A DNA stretch of 12,722 nucleotides from assembly GCA_038210415.1 (NCBI GenBank), contig JBBQWS010000079.1, positions 1-12,722 on the forward strand, given 5' to 3'. This document shows, piece after piece, positions 5,795 through 12,722 of the stretch. Positions within the stretch are counted from its first letter, which is position 1; every line of letters begins with the position of its first letter. This DNA comes from JBBQWS01 sp038210415 (GTDB lineage Bacteria > Actinomycetota > Actinomycetes > Prado026). Both the position numbers and the translations under genes were made by a program. The notes beneath the pieces were generated by a model, which was given only the letters and a program-made list of their open reading frames with translations, had not been told where the DNA came from and did no database searches.

Positions 5795-6790
5795 GCCGAG
5801 GGTGGCGACCATGATCGCCTTGATGGTGTGCATCCGGTTCTCGGCCTGATCGAACACGATCGAGTGGTGCGACTCGAAGACGTCGTCGGTCACCTCGAGA
5901 GCGGCCAGGCCGGTCTGCTCGAACAGCGCCTCGCCCACGACCGTGTTCCGATCGTGGAAGGCGGGCAGGCAGTGCATGAACTTCACCTGCGGGTTTCCCG
6001 TTGCCGCGACGAGATCTGCGTTGACCTGGAAGGGTTTCAGCATGGCGATGCGGTCGGCCCAGACTTCCTTGGGCTCGCCCATCGACACCCACACGTCGGT
6101 GTAGATGAAGTCGACGCCGTCGACGCCCCGCGAGGGGTCGTCGGTGTGCGTGATCCTGGCACCCGTGGTCGCGGCGATCTTCTCGGCCTCGTCGATCACC
6201 TCGGGCGAGTTCCAGAGGTTCTTCGGTGCGACGATGCGGACGTCCATGCCCATCATGGCCCCCGCCACCAGCAGTGAGTTGCCCATGTTGTTGCGGGCGT
6301 CGCCGACGTAGGCGAAGGCGATCTCGGCGTCCGGCTTCGTGCAGTGCTCGCGCATCGTCAGCATGTCGCACAGGGTCTGGGTGGGGTGCCACTCGTCGGT
6401 GAGGCCGTTCCAGACCGGCACTCCCGCGAACTCGCCGAGCGTCTCGACGAGCACCTGCTTGGAGCCGCGGTACTCGATGCCGTCGTAGAACCGCCCGAGC
6501 ACCCGGGCGGTGTCCTTCATCGACTCCTTGTGCCCGATCTGGGATCCGGTCGGGTCGAGGTACGTCACGTGGGCGCCCTGGTCGAACGCTGCGACCTCGA
6601 AGGCGCACCGCGTACGGGTCGAGGCCTTCTCGAAGATCAGGGCGATGTTCTTCCCGGTCAAACGGGGCTTTTCGTAGCCGCCGTACTTCGCGGCCTTGAG
6701 GTCTGCCGCGAGCCCCAGGAGGTAGCGGAACTCGTCCGGACTGAAGTCGAGCTCCTTGAGGAAGTTGCGGTTGTGCAGGTTGTACGCCAC
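5792..6790 (-). CDS. arcB: Ornithine carbamoyltransferase, catabolic type
   Basis: A 332-residue cytosolic transferase. In the arginine deiminase pathway it phosphorolyses citrulline to ornithine and carbamoyl phosphate; biosynthetic homologues (ArgF) run the reverse. The carbamoyl-phosphate site STRTR is at 57-61, HPTQ at 135-138, the ornithine-side D-x3-SMG at 232-238, and HCLP at 273-276. The N-terminus MAYNLHNRNFLKEL and the run IFEKASTRTRCAFEVAA closely follow catabolic ArcB proteins. Placement 26 bases behind arginine deiminase supports that role, but direction cannot be proved from sequence. The start is taken as GTG at 6790, preceded by AAAGG 9 bases upstream. The frame stays open far upstream across arcA, but those codons are a shadow of arcA. 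The gene is last in the operon. Confidence 0.95.
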   Translation of the reverse strand: MAYNLHNRNFLKELDFSPDEFRYLLGLAADLKAAKYGGYEKPRLTGKNIALIFEKASTRTRCAFEVAAFDQGAHVTYLDPTGSQIGHKESMKDTARVLGRFYDGIEYRGSKQVLVETLGEFAGVPVWNGLTDEWHPTQTLCDMLTMREHCTKPDAEIAFAYVGDARNNMGNSLLVAGAMMGMDVRIVAPKNLWNSPEVIDEAEKIAATTGARITHTDDPSRGVDGVDFIYTDVWVSMGEPKEVWADRIAMLKPFQVNADLVAATGNPQVKFMHCLPAFHDRNTVVGEALFEQTGLAALEVTDDVFESHHSIVFDQAENRMHTIKAIMVATLG

Positions 6791-6816
6791 GGTCTTGACC
6801 TTTCGAAGAGGACGGG

Positions 6817-8049
6817 CTACGCGGGGTCGCGCTCGATCGGGCAGGACATGCAGCGGGGGCCACCTCGACCCCGGCCGAGCTCGCTGCCAGCGACCGCGAC
6901 GATGTCGATGCCGTTCTTGCGCAGGTAGGTGTTGGTGGTCGTGTTTCGCTCGTAGCCCATGATCACCCCGGGTGACAGCGCGAGGAAGTTGTTGCCGTCG
7001 TCCCACTGCTCGCGCTCCGCGGACCGGACGTCCTGGGCGGCCGAGAGCACGCGGATGGACGGCAGGTCGAGCGCCGTGGCGATCGCCTTCCACAGGTCGT
7101 CGTTCTGCGTGACGTGCAGACCGTCCGGCGAGCTGTCCGGGGTGACGGTGAACGACCGCAGGGCCTCGGGAAGGTACGGGTAGGTGACGAACGCGTCGTG
7201 GTCGACCATCGTCATCGCGGTGTCCAGATGCATGAACGCCCGAACCTTCGGCAGCTCGACGGCGATCACCTGGCGCACTGCGCCGCCGCTCTTGGTGAAC
7301 CAGGCCGACGCGAGCGCCTCGATGCCCTGGGGGGTCGTGCGCTCGCCCATCCCGACCATGACCGTGCCGTTTCCGACCACCAGGATGTCGCCGCCCTCGC
7401 ACGTGGCGGGCTCGTGCAGGTCGTCGTCGTTGCCGTAGTAGAACGCGAAGTTCGCGCGTTCGGCAGCGAACATCGGGTGGAAGTTGTAGATGGCCTGGGA
7501 GTGGACGGTCTCGCGCTTGCGGGCCGGCTTCGTCATCGGGTTGATCGAGACCCCGGCGTACACCCAGGCCGAGTTGTCGCGCTGGAACAGGTGGTTCGGC
7601 AGCGGCGTGAGGACGAAGTCCTCGTCGTCGAGGTGCTGCCAGAGCAGGCTTGCCTGGTTGGGCAGCTGGAGGTCCTTCTTCAGGATGCCGCCGATCATGA
7701 ACGTGGCCAGCGTCTCGGGGTCGAGGCTTCTGGCCATCTCACGCATCGGCTCGACCAGCGTCGCGCCCGCCGTCCGCTCGTTGATGACGCGCGTGAGCAC
7801 GAAGTCGCGGGCCTCGTCGATCGCGAGGGTCTCGGTGAGCAGGTCGGCGAAGTGGTGGACGGTCACCCCTCGGGCCCGCAGCTCGGCGACGAAGGTGTCG
7901 TGTTCGTCGCGGGCGCGCTGGGCCCACAGCACGTCGTCGAACAGCAGTTCCTCGACGTTGGACGGCGTCAGCCGGGAGAGCTCGAGACCCGGCCGGTGCA
8001 CGATGACCTGACGAAGCTGACCGACCTCTGAGTCGACATGGAACGCCAT
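6817..8049 (-). CDS. arcA: Arginine deiminase
   Basis: A 410-residue cytosolic enzyme hydrolysing L-arginine to L-citrulline and ammonia, the first step of the arginine deiminase pathway, which yields ATP and raises pH. Length and motifs fit the family. The nucleophile is Cys400 in RGGPRCMSCP; the His-Asp pair is in FMHLDTA (His274, Asp276); Glu218 is in CEGGD; and the guanidinium-binding Asp158 is in FQRDNS. The conserved N-terminal VDSEVGQLRQVIVHRPG is also seen. ATG 8049 has AGAAGG about 8 bases upstream; an extended frame reaching 8094 overlaps the preceding gene and is not needed. It lies 22 bases after the amidotransferase stop and 26 bases before arcB, indicating one operon. No carbamate kinase, antiporter or ArgR gene is seen next to it, so the rest of the pathway must be elsewhere or absent. 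Confidence 0.97.
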   Translation of the reverse strand: MAFHVDSEVGQLRQVIVHRPGLELSRLTPSNVEELLFDDVLWAQRARDEHDTFVAELRARGVTVHHFADLLTETLAIDEARDFVLTRVINERTAGATLVEPMREMARSLDPETLATFMIGGILKKDLQLPNQASLLWQHLDDEDFVLTPLPNHLFQRDNSAWVYAGVSINPMTKPARKRETVHSQAIYNFHPMFAAERANFAFYYGNDDDLHEPATCEGGDILVVGNGTVMVGMGERTTPQGIEALASAWFTKSGGAVRQVIAVELPKVRAFMHLDTAMTMVDHDAFVTYPYLPEALRSFTVTPDSSPDGLHVTQNDDLWKAIATALDLPSIRVLSAAQDVRSAEREQWDDGNNFLALSPGVIMGYERNTTTNTYLRKNGIDIVAVAGSELGRGRGGPRCMSCPIERDPA

Positions 8050-8071
8050 CTCGGTGCCTTCTTTCCTCTGG

Positions 8072-8743
8072 CTAAGAACGCAGGTTGCCGTCAAGGAACG
8101 CGTCGACGATGCGGATGGCGCGTTCGCGCGACTCGGCGAGCCGGGCGTCGGACTCGGTGATGAACGACTCGGGCGTCCCCCCGGCGGCCGTCAGCTCGGC
8201 GACGCCGCCGACGACCCAGCGCCGAACGACTTCGGGGGAGGCCTCGGGGTGGAACTGCAGCCCGACCGCGCTGCCCACGGTGTACGCCTGCGGCCCGACC
8301 GGGCTGCGGGCGAGCTCGCGGGCGCCGGGCGGCACGACGAACCGGTCGCTGTGCCACTGGACGTAGGGGCCGTGGGGGATGAGATGGGGTACGTCGGACT
8401 CGATCTCGTACCAGCCGATCTCGGGCTCGGGCGCGGGCTCGACCGAGCCGCCCATCGCGTGCGAGAGGATCTGACCGCCGAAGCAGAGCCCCAGCACCGG
8501 GACGTCCGCGGCGACGGCGTTGCGCAGCAGCGCGGCCTCGCGTGCGACCTCGACGCCGACGTGCTCCCAGTAGACGGACCACTCCGAGCCCAACGAGACG
8601 ATCGCATCGAAGTCGGTGGGCTCGGGGGGCGGCTCCGTGGCCTCGCGCAGATGCGTCACCAAGGTCGCCCCACGCGCCTGCAAGGCCTCGCCGACGAAGC
8701 CGGCATCGGCGTCGCTGGAGTTGGCCAGCACCAAGATCCGCAT
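8072..8743 (-). CDS. Class I glutamine amidotransferase domain protein
   Basis: A 223-residue stand-alone class I (triad) glutamine amidotransferase, in the group usually labelled GMP synthase-like. The nucleophile Cys87 sits in the elbow VLGLCFGGQ, and the His165-Glu167 pair in GLQFHPEAS, so the full triad is present. QWHSDRF (129-135) is also typical. The family takes amide nitrogen from glutamine or cleaves gamma-glutamyl bonds; the acceptor here is unknown. It is first in the operon, 22 bases before arcA, so a role in arginine or amine breakdown is a fair guess. AGGAG lies only one base before the ATG at 8743, too close for a normal ribosome site, and TAGGCT (8756-8751) is 7 bases before the ATG. 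The transcript may therefore be leaderless or nearly so. Confidence 0.88.
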   Translation of the reverse strand: MRILVLANSSDADAGFVGEALQARGATLVTHLREATEPPPEPTDFDAIVSLGSEWSVYWEHVGVEVAREAALLRNAVAADVPVLGLCFGGQILSHAMGGSVEPAPEPEIGWYEIESDVPHLIPHGPYVQWHSDRFVVPPGARELARSPVGPQAYTVGSAVGLQFHPEASPEVVRRWVVGGVAELTAAGGTPESFITESDARLAESRERAIRIVDAFLDGNLRS

Positions 8744-8864
8744 ACTCCTGAGCCTAGGCCGTTCGGCGGCTCGCCGCGCCGATGGTTCCCAACTTCGCTG
8801 GCCGTTCGATCACGATCGTCGCGAGGGTCTGCCGAAACAGGCCTCGAGAGGGCACAGTGGCCGC
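8744..8864. promoter_or_regulatory. Divergent promoter region, arc operon and algH
   Basis: These 121 bases separate the amidotransferase (minus) and AlgH (plus) genes. On the minus strand TAGGCT (8756-8751) fits a -10 box with transcription starting at or near the ATG. On the plus strand CACAGT (8853-8858) lies 6 bases before ATG 8865, with a weak -35, CTGCCG (8829-8834), 18 bases upstream. The region also holds GCCTAGGC (8752-8759) and GATC-AC-GATC near 8808, which are short palindromes. No arginine-repressor-like box was recognised. Confidence 0.45.
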
Positions 8865-9464
8865 ATGGACGCAGAACCGGCGACCCGGTCGCTCTCCGGT
8901 CGGCTCCTCGTGGCCACACCGCAGCTCGGCGACCCCAGGTTCGCCCGGGCGGTGGTGCTGCTGCTCGACCACGACGACGAGGGCACCGTAGGGGTTGTGC
9001 TGAACCAGCCCCTTGACCTTCCGGTCAGTGCTGAGTTCCCGTCGTGGGGCGAGTGCTCGGCGTTGGCGGCACCCGAGGTGTTCTTCTCCGGAGGACCGGT
9101 CGAGGTCGATGGGGCGCTGGTCGTCGCCGCCCTGCGGCCCGGCGTCGAAGCCGCTCTGCGGCCCGGCGTCGTAGCCCCTGTCGTGCGGGTCGTGCCCGGC
9201 TCGCTCGCCGTGATCGACATCGACTCCGAGCCGGCCGACGCACCCGCCTGGGCGAGCGGCCTCCGGGTGTTCGCCGGGTACTCCGGGTGGGGGCCTGGGC
9301 AGTTGCTGGACGAGCTTGGCGAAGGCTCGTGGTACGTCGTCGACAGCCTGCCCGGCGACCTGCTCGATCCGGATCCGCAGGGTTTGTGGCGAGCCGTGCT
9401 GCGGCGCCAGGGTGGCGACCTGGCGCTCGTGTCGACCTGGACCGACGATCCCGACCTGAACTGA
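8865..9464 (+). CDS. AlgH/YqgE family (UPF0301) protein
   Basis: A 199-residue cytosolic protein of the UPF0301/DUF179 family. Members are widespread, and their biochemical role is not established despite the alginate-regulator name. Family hallmarks are all present: GRLLVATPQLGDPRFARAV (12-30), GTVGVVLNQP (40-49), FFSGGPV (73-79) and RVFAGYSGWGPGQLLDEL (134-151). Length is normal for the family (about 185-200). An eight-residue block is duplicated in tandem (ALRPGVEA at 89-96, ALRPGVVA at 97-104), placed between the GGPV motif and the next strand. ATG 8865 matches the family N-terminus; the frame is open further upstream, but that part overlaps the divergent gene. There is no good Shine-Dalgarno, and a -10-like CACAGT 6 bases upstream suggests a leaderless message. 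The next gene starts 33 bases after its stop. Confidence 0.95.
   Translation: MDAEPATRSLSGRLLVATPQLGDPRFARAVVLLLDHDDEGTVGVVLNQPLDLPVSAEFPSWGECSALAAPEVFFSGGPVEVDGALVVAALRPGVEAALRPGVVAPVVRVVPGSLAVIDIDSEPADAPAWASGLRVFAGYSGWGPGQLLDELGEGSWYVVDSLPGDLLDPDPQGLWRAVLRRQGGDLALVSTWTDDPDLN
9132..9179 (+). repeat. 24-bp in-frame tandem duplication in algH
   Basis: Two copies of a 24-base unit beginning CTGCGGCCCGGCGTCG lie at 9132-9155 and 9156-9179 and differ at two positions. It duplicates eight codons, keeps the frame, and looks like a recent slippage event. Confidence 0.93.
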
Positions 9465-9491
9465 CCGGCCCGGCGACCCGGTGCCTAGACT
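9461..9491 (+). promoter_or_regulatory. Promoter for a leaderless DUF3039 gene
   Basis: The -10 box TAGACT (9486-9491) lies 6 bases before the ATG at 9498, so transcription should begin at or next to the start codon. CTGACC (9461-9466), 19 bases further upstream, fits a -35 and overlaps the algH stop codon. No Shine-Dalgarno is present between the -10 and the ATG. Confidence 0.6.
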
Positions 9492-9497
9492 GGTCCT

Positions 9498-9824
9498 ATG
9501 AGCGAACCGCTGGGTCCGAGCGGCCCTGAGACCACCGGTGGCGGCACGATCCTCGAGGAGCGCACCCTCCCGGTGCCCACCGACGAGGGTGATCACGAGC
9601 GCTTCGCGCACTACGCGCGCAAAGAGAAGATCACTGAGAGCTCCGTCCTGGGGACGCCGCTGGTGGCGCTCTGCGGCAAGGTGTGGGTGCCCTCGCGCGA
9701 CCCTGGCCGGTTCCCAGTCTGCCCTGAGTGCAAGGAGATCTACGAGGGGCTGCCGATGGGCGGCAAGGGCGGCGGCGACAAGGGAGGCGGCGGTGACCAA
9801 GGCGGAGGCGGCTCCGGCGGTTAG
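9498..9824 (+). CDS. DUF3039 protein, probable zinc-binding
   Basis: A 108-residue actinobacterial protein of the DUF3039 family; function unknown. The conserved core runs from about 32 to 85: ERFAHYARKEKITES, GTPLVALCGKVWVPSRDPG, and FPVCPECKEIYEGL. Cys59, Cys75 and Cys78, with His38 or another His, form a plausible zinc site, inferred from the C-x2-C pattern. After residue 88 the chain is an almost pure Gly tail with Lys and Asp (GGKGGGDKGGGGDQGGGG). That tail coincides with the DNA carrying the ribosome site and start of the transporter gene, with which it overlaps by 32 bases. The start at ATG 9498 is supported by the -10 box at 9486-9491; there is no ribosome site, so the message is probably leaderless. 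Confidence 0.93.
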   Translation: MSEPLGPSGPETTGGGTILEERTLPVPTDEGDHERFAHYARKEKITESSVLGTPLVALCGKVWVPSRDPGRFPVCPECKEIYEGLPMGGKGGGDKGGGGDQGGGGSGG

Positions 9825-11181
9825 TCCCGCCAGCCTTTTCGCCCCCGGTTACCGCCGCCTGACCGTCGGCATCGTCGCCGTCATCCTCCTGATCGCGTTC
9901 GAGGCGATGGCGGTGGCCACGGTGATGCCTCGGGCCGTCGCCCAGCTGAACGGTCTGAGCTGGTACGCCTGGGCGTTCAGCGGGTACGTCGTCGCGAGCC
10001 TGTTCGCCATGGTCGTGGCCGGCGAGCTCTGCGACTCCGGCGGGCCACGGTCGTCGCTGCTGATCGGGGTCGGCCTGTTCGGCGCAGGTCTCGTCGTCGC
10101 CGGGACCGCCGTCGACATGCCCGTCTTCGTGCTGGGCCGGGCGCTCCAGGGGCTTGGTGGCGGCGCGGTCATCGTCGCGATCTACGTCGTGGTCGCCCGT
10201 GCGTACGACGAGGACGTGCGGCCCAAGGTCTTCGCTGCCCTGTCGGCTGCGTGGGTGCTGCCTTCCATCGTCGGCCCGGCGGTAGCCGGCTGGGTCGCTG
10301 ACGTGTTCTCTTGGCGCTGGGTCTTCCTGGCGATCCCCGTCCTGGTCCTGCCGTCGATGCTCGCGATCTTGCCCGAGCTGGCCGCCCTTCGCGGAGGTTC
10401 GGGGATGCGGCGGCCAGGTCGCAAGCGGTCGGCGCTGCTGGCTGCCGGCGGGGTCGCTGTGCTGCAGTACGCCGGGCAGCGCCTCGACCTGCTGGCCGTG
10501 CTGCTCGTCGTCGTGGGAGTGGTCATGCTCGTCCCCGGGCTCCGCCCGCTGCTGCCGCCGGGGACCTTGCGGTTTGCTCCGGGCCTGCCGTCGGCCATCG
10601 CCCTGCGCGGGGTGCTCGCCGGTTCGTTCTTCGGGGCCGAGGTGTTCCTTCCGCTGATGCTGATCAGCGAGCGCGGCCTGTCGACCACTGCGGCCGGCAT
10701 CTCGCTCACCGGTGGGGCGCTGGGCTGGGCCAGCGGGTCCTGGTTCCAAGCCCGGAAGGCCTTGAGGCTGGAGCGTCACCAGCTGGTGCAGGTCGGCTGC
10801 GGGCTCGTCGCTGTGGCCGTCGGCGGTGCTGCGGCTGCGGTGTTCCAGTCCGTCCCGGTGTGGGTCGCCGGGGCCTCCTGGATCGTCGGCGGCGTCGGGA
10901 TGGGGATGGCGATGCCGTCGGTGGGGCTGCTCACGCTGAGTCTCTCGCCCGAGGAGGAGCAGGGCGCCAACTCTGCCGCCCTGCAGGTCTCGGACGCGCT
11001 GTTCTCGACGATCTTCATCGGGGTCGCGGGGGCTGTGTACGCCGTCGCGACCCGGCAGTCGGGGTCGGACCGCTGGGCGTTTTGGACCATCGACGCGATC
11101 ATGGGCGCCCTCGCCTTGCTGGGCATGGTGGTCGGCTGGCGCGTTCGTCCGGCTGTCGCCGCGGCCGACACTCCCGGCTGA
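9793..11181 (+). CDS. MFS transporter, drug:H+ antiporter-like
   Basis: A 462-residue polytopic inner-membrane transporter of the major facilitator superfamily, most likely a proton-driven exporter; the substrate is unknown. It is almost entirely hydrophobic, about 12 or more helices starting at residue 23. A motif A-like GELCDSGGPRSS (77-88) lies between helices 2 and 3, and RALQGLGGG (116-124) is the usual helix 4 pattern. GPAVAGWVADVFSWRWVFLAIP (161-182) is the motif C region typical of DHA-type antiporters. A basic central loop (RRPGRKR, 206-212) separates the halves. The GTG at 9793 has GGGAGG 5 bases upstream and lies inside the end of the DUF3039 gene, so translation is probably coupled. 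The frame extends back to 9538, but those codons shadow the DUF3039 gene. Confidence 0.92.
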   Translation: MTKAEAAPAVSPASLFAPGYRRLTVGIVAVILLIAFEAMAVATVMPRAVAQLNGLSWYAWAFSGYVVASLFAMVVAGELCDSGGPRSSLLIGVGLFGAGLVVAGTAVDMPVFVLGRALQGLGGGAVIVAIYVVVARAYDEDVRPKVFAALSAAWVLPSIVGPAVAGWVADVFSWRWVFLAIPVLVLPSMLAILPELAALRGGSGMRRPGRKRSALLAAGGVAVLQYAGQRLDLLAVLLVVVGVVMLVPGLRPLLPPGTLRFAPGLPSAIALRGVLAGSFFGAEVFLPLMLISERGLSTTAAGISLTGGALGWASGSWFQARKALRLERHQLVQVGCGLVAVAVGGAAAAVFQSVPVWVAGASWIVGGVGMGMAMPSVGLLTLSLSPEEEQGANSAALQVSDALFSTIFIGVAGAVYAVATRQSGSDRWAFWTIDAIMGALALLGMVVGWRVRPAVAAADTPG

Positions 11182-11230
11182 CCTGGGGGTTTCGCCGGTT
11201 GTCGCGGCGGCCTCGTAAGGTCATGACCCC
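11182..11230 (+). promoter_or_regulatory. Short gap with possible -10 for the helicase gene
   Basis: The 49 bases between transporter and helicase contain TAAGGT (11216-11221), which fits a TAnnnT -10 box 9 bases before the GTG. The same AAGG could instead serve as a weak ribosome site. No convincing -35 was found, and no terminator is seen after the transporter. Confidence 0.35.
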
Positions 11231-12722
11231 GTGAGTACTTCAGCCGCTTCCCACCTGCCACCAGCCTTCCCCGGACGATCGCCGCGGGGCACCGCGCAGG
11301 CGCTCCGGGCCTGGCAGCAGGCGGCGCTGGAGGCGTACCAGGCCGCAGCCCCTCGCGACTACCTGGCGGTAGCCACCCCCGGAGCCGGCAAGACCACGTT
11401 CGCACTGCGGGTGGCGTCCGACCTGCTGGAGCGGCGCCAGATCCAGGCCGTCACCGTCGTCGCTCCGACCGAGCACCTCAAGCGGCAGTGGGCCGAGGCC
11501 GCCCAGCGCGTCGGCATCGCGCTCGACCACGAGTTCCGCAACGCGCACGGCGCCGCCGGCCGGGACTTCGCGGGGGTGGCCCTCACGTACGCTCAGGTGG
11601 CTGCGCACCCGATGCTGCACCGGCGCCGCACCGAGAACCGCAAGACGCTGGTGATCCTCGACGAGATCCACCACGCGGGCGACTCCCGGTCGTGGGGCGA
11701 GGCGACTCGCGAGGCGTTTGAGCCCGCCGCCCGCCGGCTCGGGCTGACGGGCACTCCGTTCCGGTCCGACGTGAACCCGATCCCGTTCGTGACGTACGCG
11801 CCGGACGGCGGCGGGCAGTCGCGTTCGTTGGCCGACCACACCTACGGCTACGCCGATGCCCTGCGCGACGGCGTGGTGCGCCCGGTGCTGTTCCTGTCGT
11901 ACTCCGGGCAGATGCGTTGGCGCACCCGGGCGGGTGACGAGGTCCAGGCGACGCTGGGCGAACCGCTGACCAAGGACCTGACGGCGCAAGCCTGGCGCAC
12001 CGCCCTCGATCCCGCGGGTGAGTGGATCCCGTCGGTCCTCACCGCGGCCGACCGTCGGCTCACCGAAGTGCGCCGGCACGTTCCCGACGCTGCCGGGCTG
12101 GTCATAGCCACCGACCACGTCACGGCCCGGGCGTACGCCCGGATCCTGCACCGGGTCTGCGGTGAGCAGCCCACTCTGGTGCTGTCGGACGATCCCGGGG
12201 CCAGCGACGCTATCTCGCGTTTCGCCACCTCCCAGCAGCGCTGGATGGTGGCCGTGCGCATGGTGTCCGAGGGGGTCGACATCCCGCGGCTGGCCGTCGG
12301 CGTCTACGCCACGTCGACGTCGACCCCCCTGTTCTTCGCCCAGGCGGTCGGACGTTTCGTCCGGGCCCGCCGGCGTGGTGAGACGGCCTCGGTCTTCCTG
12401 CCGTCCGTCCCTGGCCTGCTGCAGCTCGCCGGTGAGCTGGAGCTGCAGCGCGACCATGTCCTGGGCCGGCCTGCCGGCGGCGACGACGCCCTCTGGTCGG
12501 CCGAGAACGCCCTGGTCGCCTCGGCGCAGTCCGAGAACGACGGGGCCGGCGGCGACGATCTCTTCTCTTTCGAGGCGCTGGAGTCAGCGGCGACCTTCGA
12601 TCGCGTGCTCTTCGACGGCGGCGAGTTCGGCACGACGGCCGCGCCCGGGTCCGCCGAGGAGGAGGACTTCCTCGGGCTGCCCGGCCTGCTGGACTCCGAC
12701 CAGGTCACGGCCCTGCTGCGCA
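11231..12722 (+). CDS. DEAD/DEAH-box superfamily 2 helicase, 3' end missing
   Basis: The first 497 residues of a superfamily 2 ATP-dependent helicase or translocase; the window ends before the stop. Motifs are in order. A QxxA-like region (WQQAALEAYQ) precedes Walker A TPGAGKTT (49-56). Motif Ia is APTEHLKRQW (79-88). Walker B is DEIHH (144-148). Motif III is LTGTPFR (172-178). Motif V is MVSEGVDIP (344-352). Motif VI is QAVGRFVRA (371-379). The layout resembles type III restriction/UvrB-like helicases found beside DUF3039 and AlgH genes in actinobacteria; no methylase or nuclease partner is visible, so it is more likely a housekeeping helicase. After about 400 the sequence becomes acidic and less conserved. 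GTG 11231 is the best start; an ATG at 11223 is out of frame and stops after three codons. Its nucleic-acid target is unknown. Confidence 0.92.
   Translation, partial: MSTSAASHLPPAFPGRSPRGTAQALRAWQQAALEAYQAAAPRDYLAVATPGAGKTTFALRVASDLLERRQIQAVTVVAPTEHLKRQWAEAAQRVGIALDHEFRNAHGAAGRDFAGVALTYAQVAAHPMLHRRRTENRKTLVILDEIHHAGDSRSWGEATREAFEPAARRLGLTGTPFRSDVNPIPFVTYAPDGGGQSRSLADHTYGYADALRDGVVRPVLFLSYSGQMRWRTRAGDEVQATLGEPLTKDLTAQAWRTALDPAGEWIPSVLTAADRRLTEVRRHVPDAAGLVIATDHVTARAYARILHRVCGEQPTLVLSDDPGASDAISRFATSQQRWMVAVRMVSEGVDIPRLAVGVYATSTSTPLFFAQAVGRFVRARRRGETASVFLPSVPGLLQLAGELELQRDHVLGRPAGGDDALWSAENALVASAQSENDGAGGDDLFSFEALESAATFDRVLFDGGEFGTTAAPGSAEEEDFLGLPGLLDSDQVTALLR

Noticed and set aside
4516..5814. 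Plus-strand frame of 432 codons inside PEPCK
   Set aside because: An out-of-frame shadow of a fully conserved PEPCK, with low-complexity Arg/Gly/Pro content.
6791..7402. Upstream extension of the arcB frame, giving 536 residues
   Set aside because: The added part runs through arcA in another frame, is Arg/Gly/His-rich, and ArcB proteins start at the MAYNLHNRN position.
9631..10779. Minus-strand frame of 382 codons across the transporter
   Set aside because: Antisense to a convincing MFS protein; the translation has no hydrophobic segments or family motifs.
11231..12722. Helicase as part of a restriction or defence system
   Set aside because: The motif set resembles type III restriction helicases, but no methyltransferase, nuclease or other defence gene is present, and the neighbours are housekeeping genes.

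Overview
This 12.7 kb window is very GC-rich chromosomal DNA from an actinomycete, most likely of the Nocardioides/Propionibacteriales type. The GC-rich third codon positions, the GTP-type PEP carboxykinase, a DUF3039 protein, short-leader or leaderless starts behind TAnnnT -10 boxes, and the AlgH/YqgE - DUF3039 - MFS - helicase order all point that way. The assignment to a group is inference. No insertion sequence, CRISPR array, tRNA or rRNA was seen.

Layout, left to right. (1) The end of a cold-shock protein gene (1-153) is followed by a near-perfect 13-bp UUCG terminator. A convergent 30-codon ORF on the minus strand (203-295), with its own Shine-Dalgarno sequence, ends in that terminator. 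(2) A hairpin-rich leader of about 200 nt precedes a three-gene secretion locus (501-3386). Two paralogous TasA/camelysin-like secreted proteins flank a SipW-type signal peptidase. The peptidase is fused in one polypeptide to a second SipW-type signal sequence and a LamG-like domain, so it appears to carry its own substrate. This is the most unusual part of the window. (3) A small cupin gene (minus) and GTP-dependent PEP carboxykinase (plus) diverge from a 169-bp intergenic region. (4) A minus-strand operon reads class I glutamine amidotransferase - arginine deiminase (arcA) - catabolic-type ornithine carbamoyltransferase (arcB). It converges on the PEPCK gene, and both stop codons lie in one inverted repeat. 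(5) A plus-strand group reads AlgH/YqgE protein, DUF3039 protein, MFS transporter (overlapping the DUF3039 gene by 32 nt), and a DEAD/DEAH superfamily 2 helicase cut by the window end.

How the genes may work together. The secretion locus looks self-contained: a peptidase plus exported proteins sharing the A-AFSATT processing site, probably for surface or matrix material. The arc operon would convert arginine to citrulline, then to ornithine and carbamoyl phosphate. The carbamate kinase and arginine/ornithine antiporter that usually complete the pathway are not in the window. PEPCK is a central gluconeogenic enzyme with no evident functional link to its neighbours.
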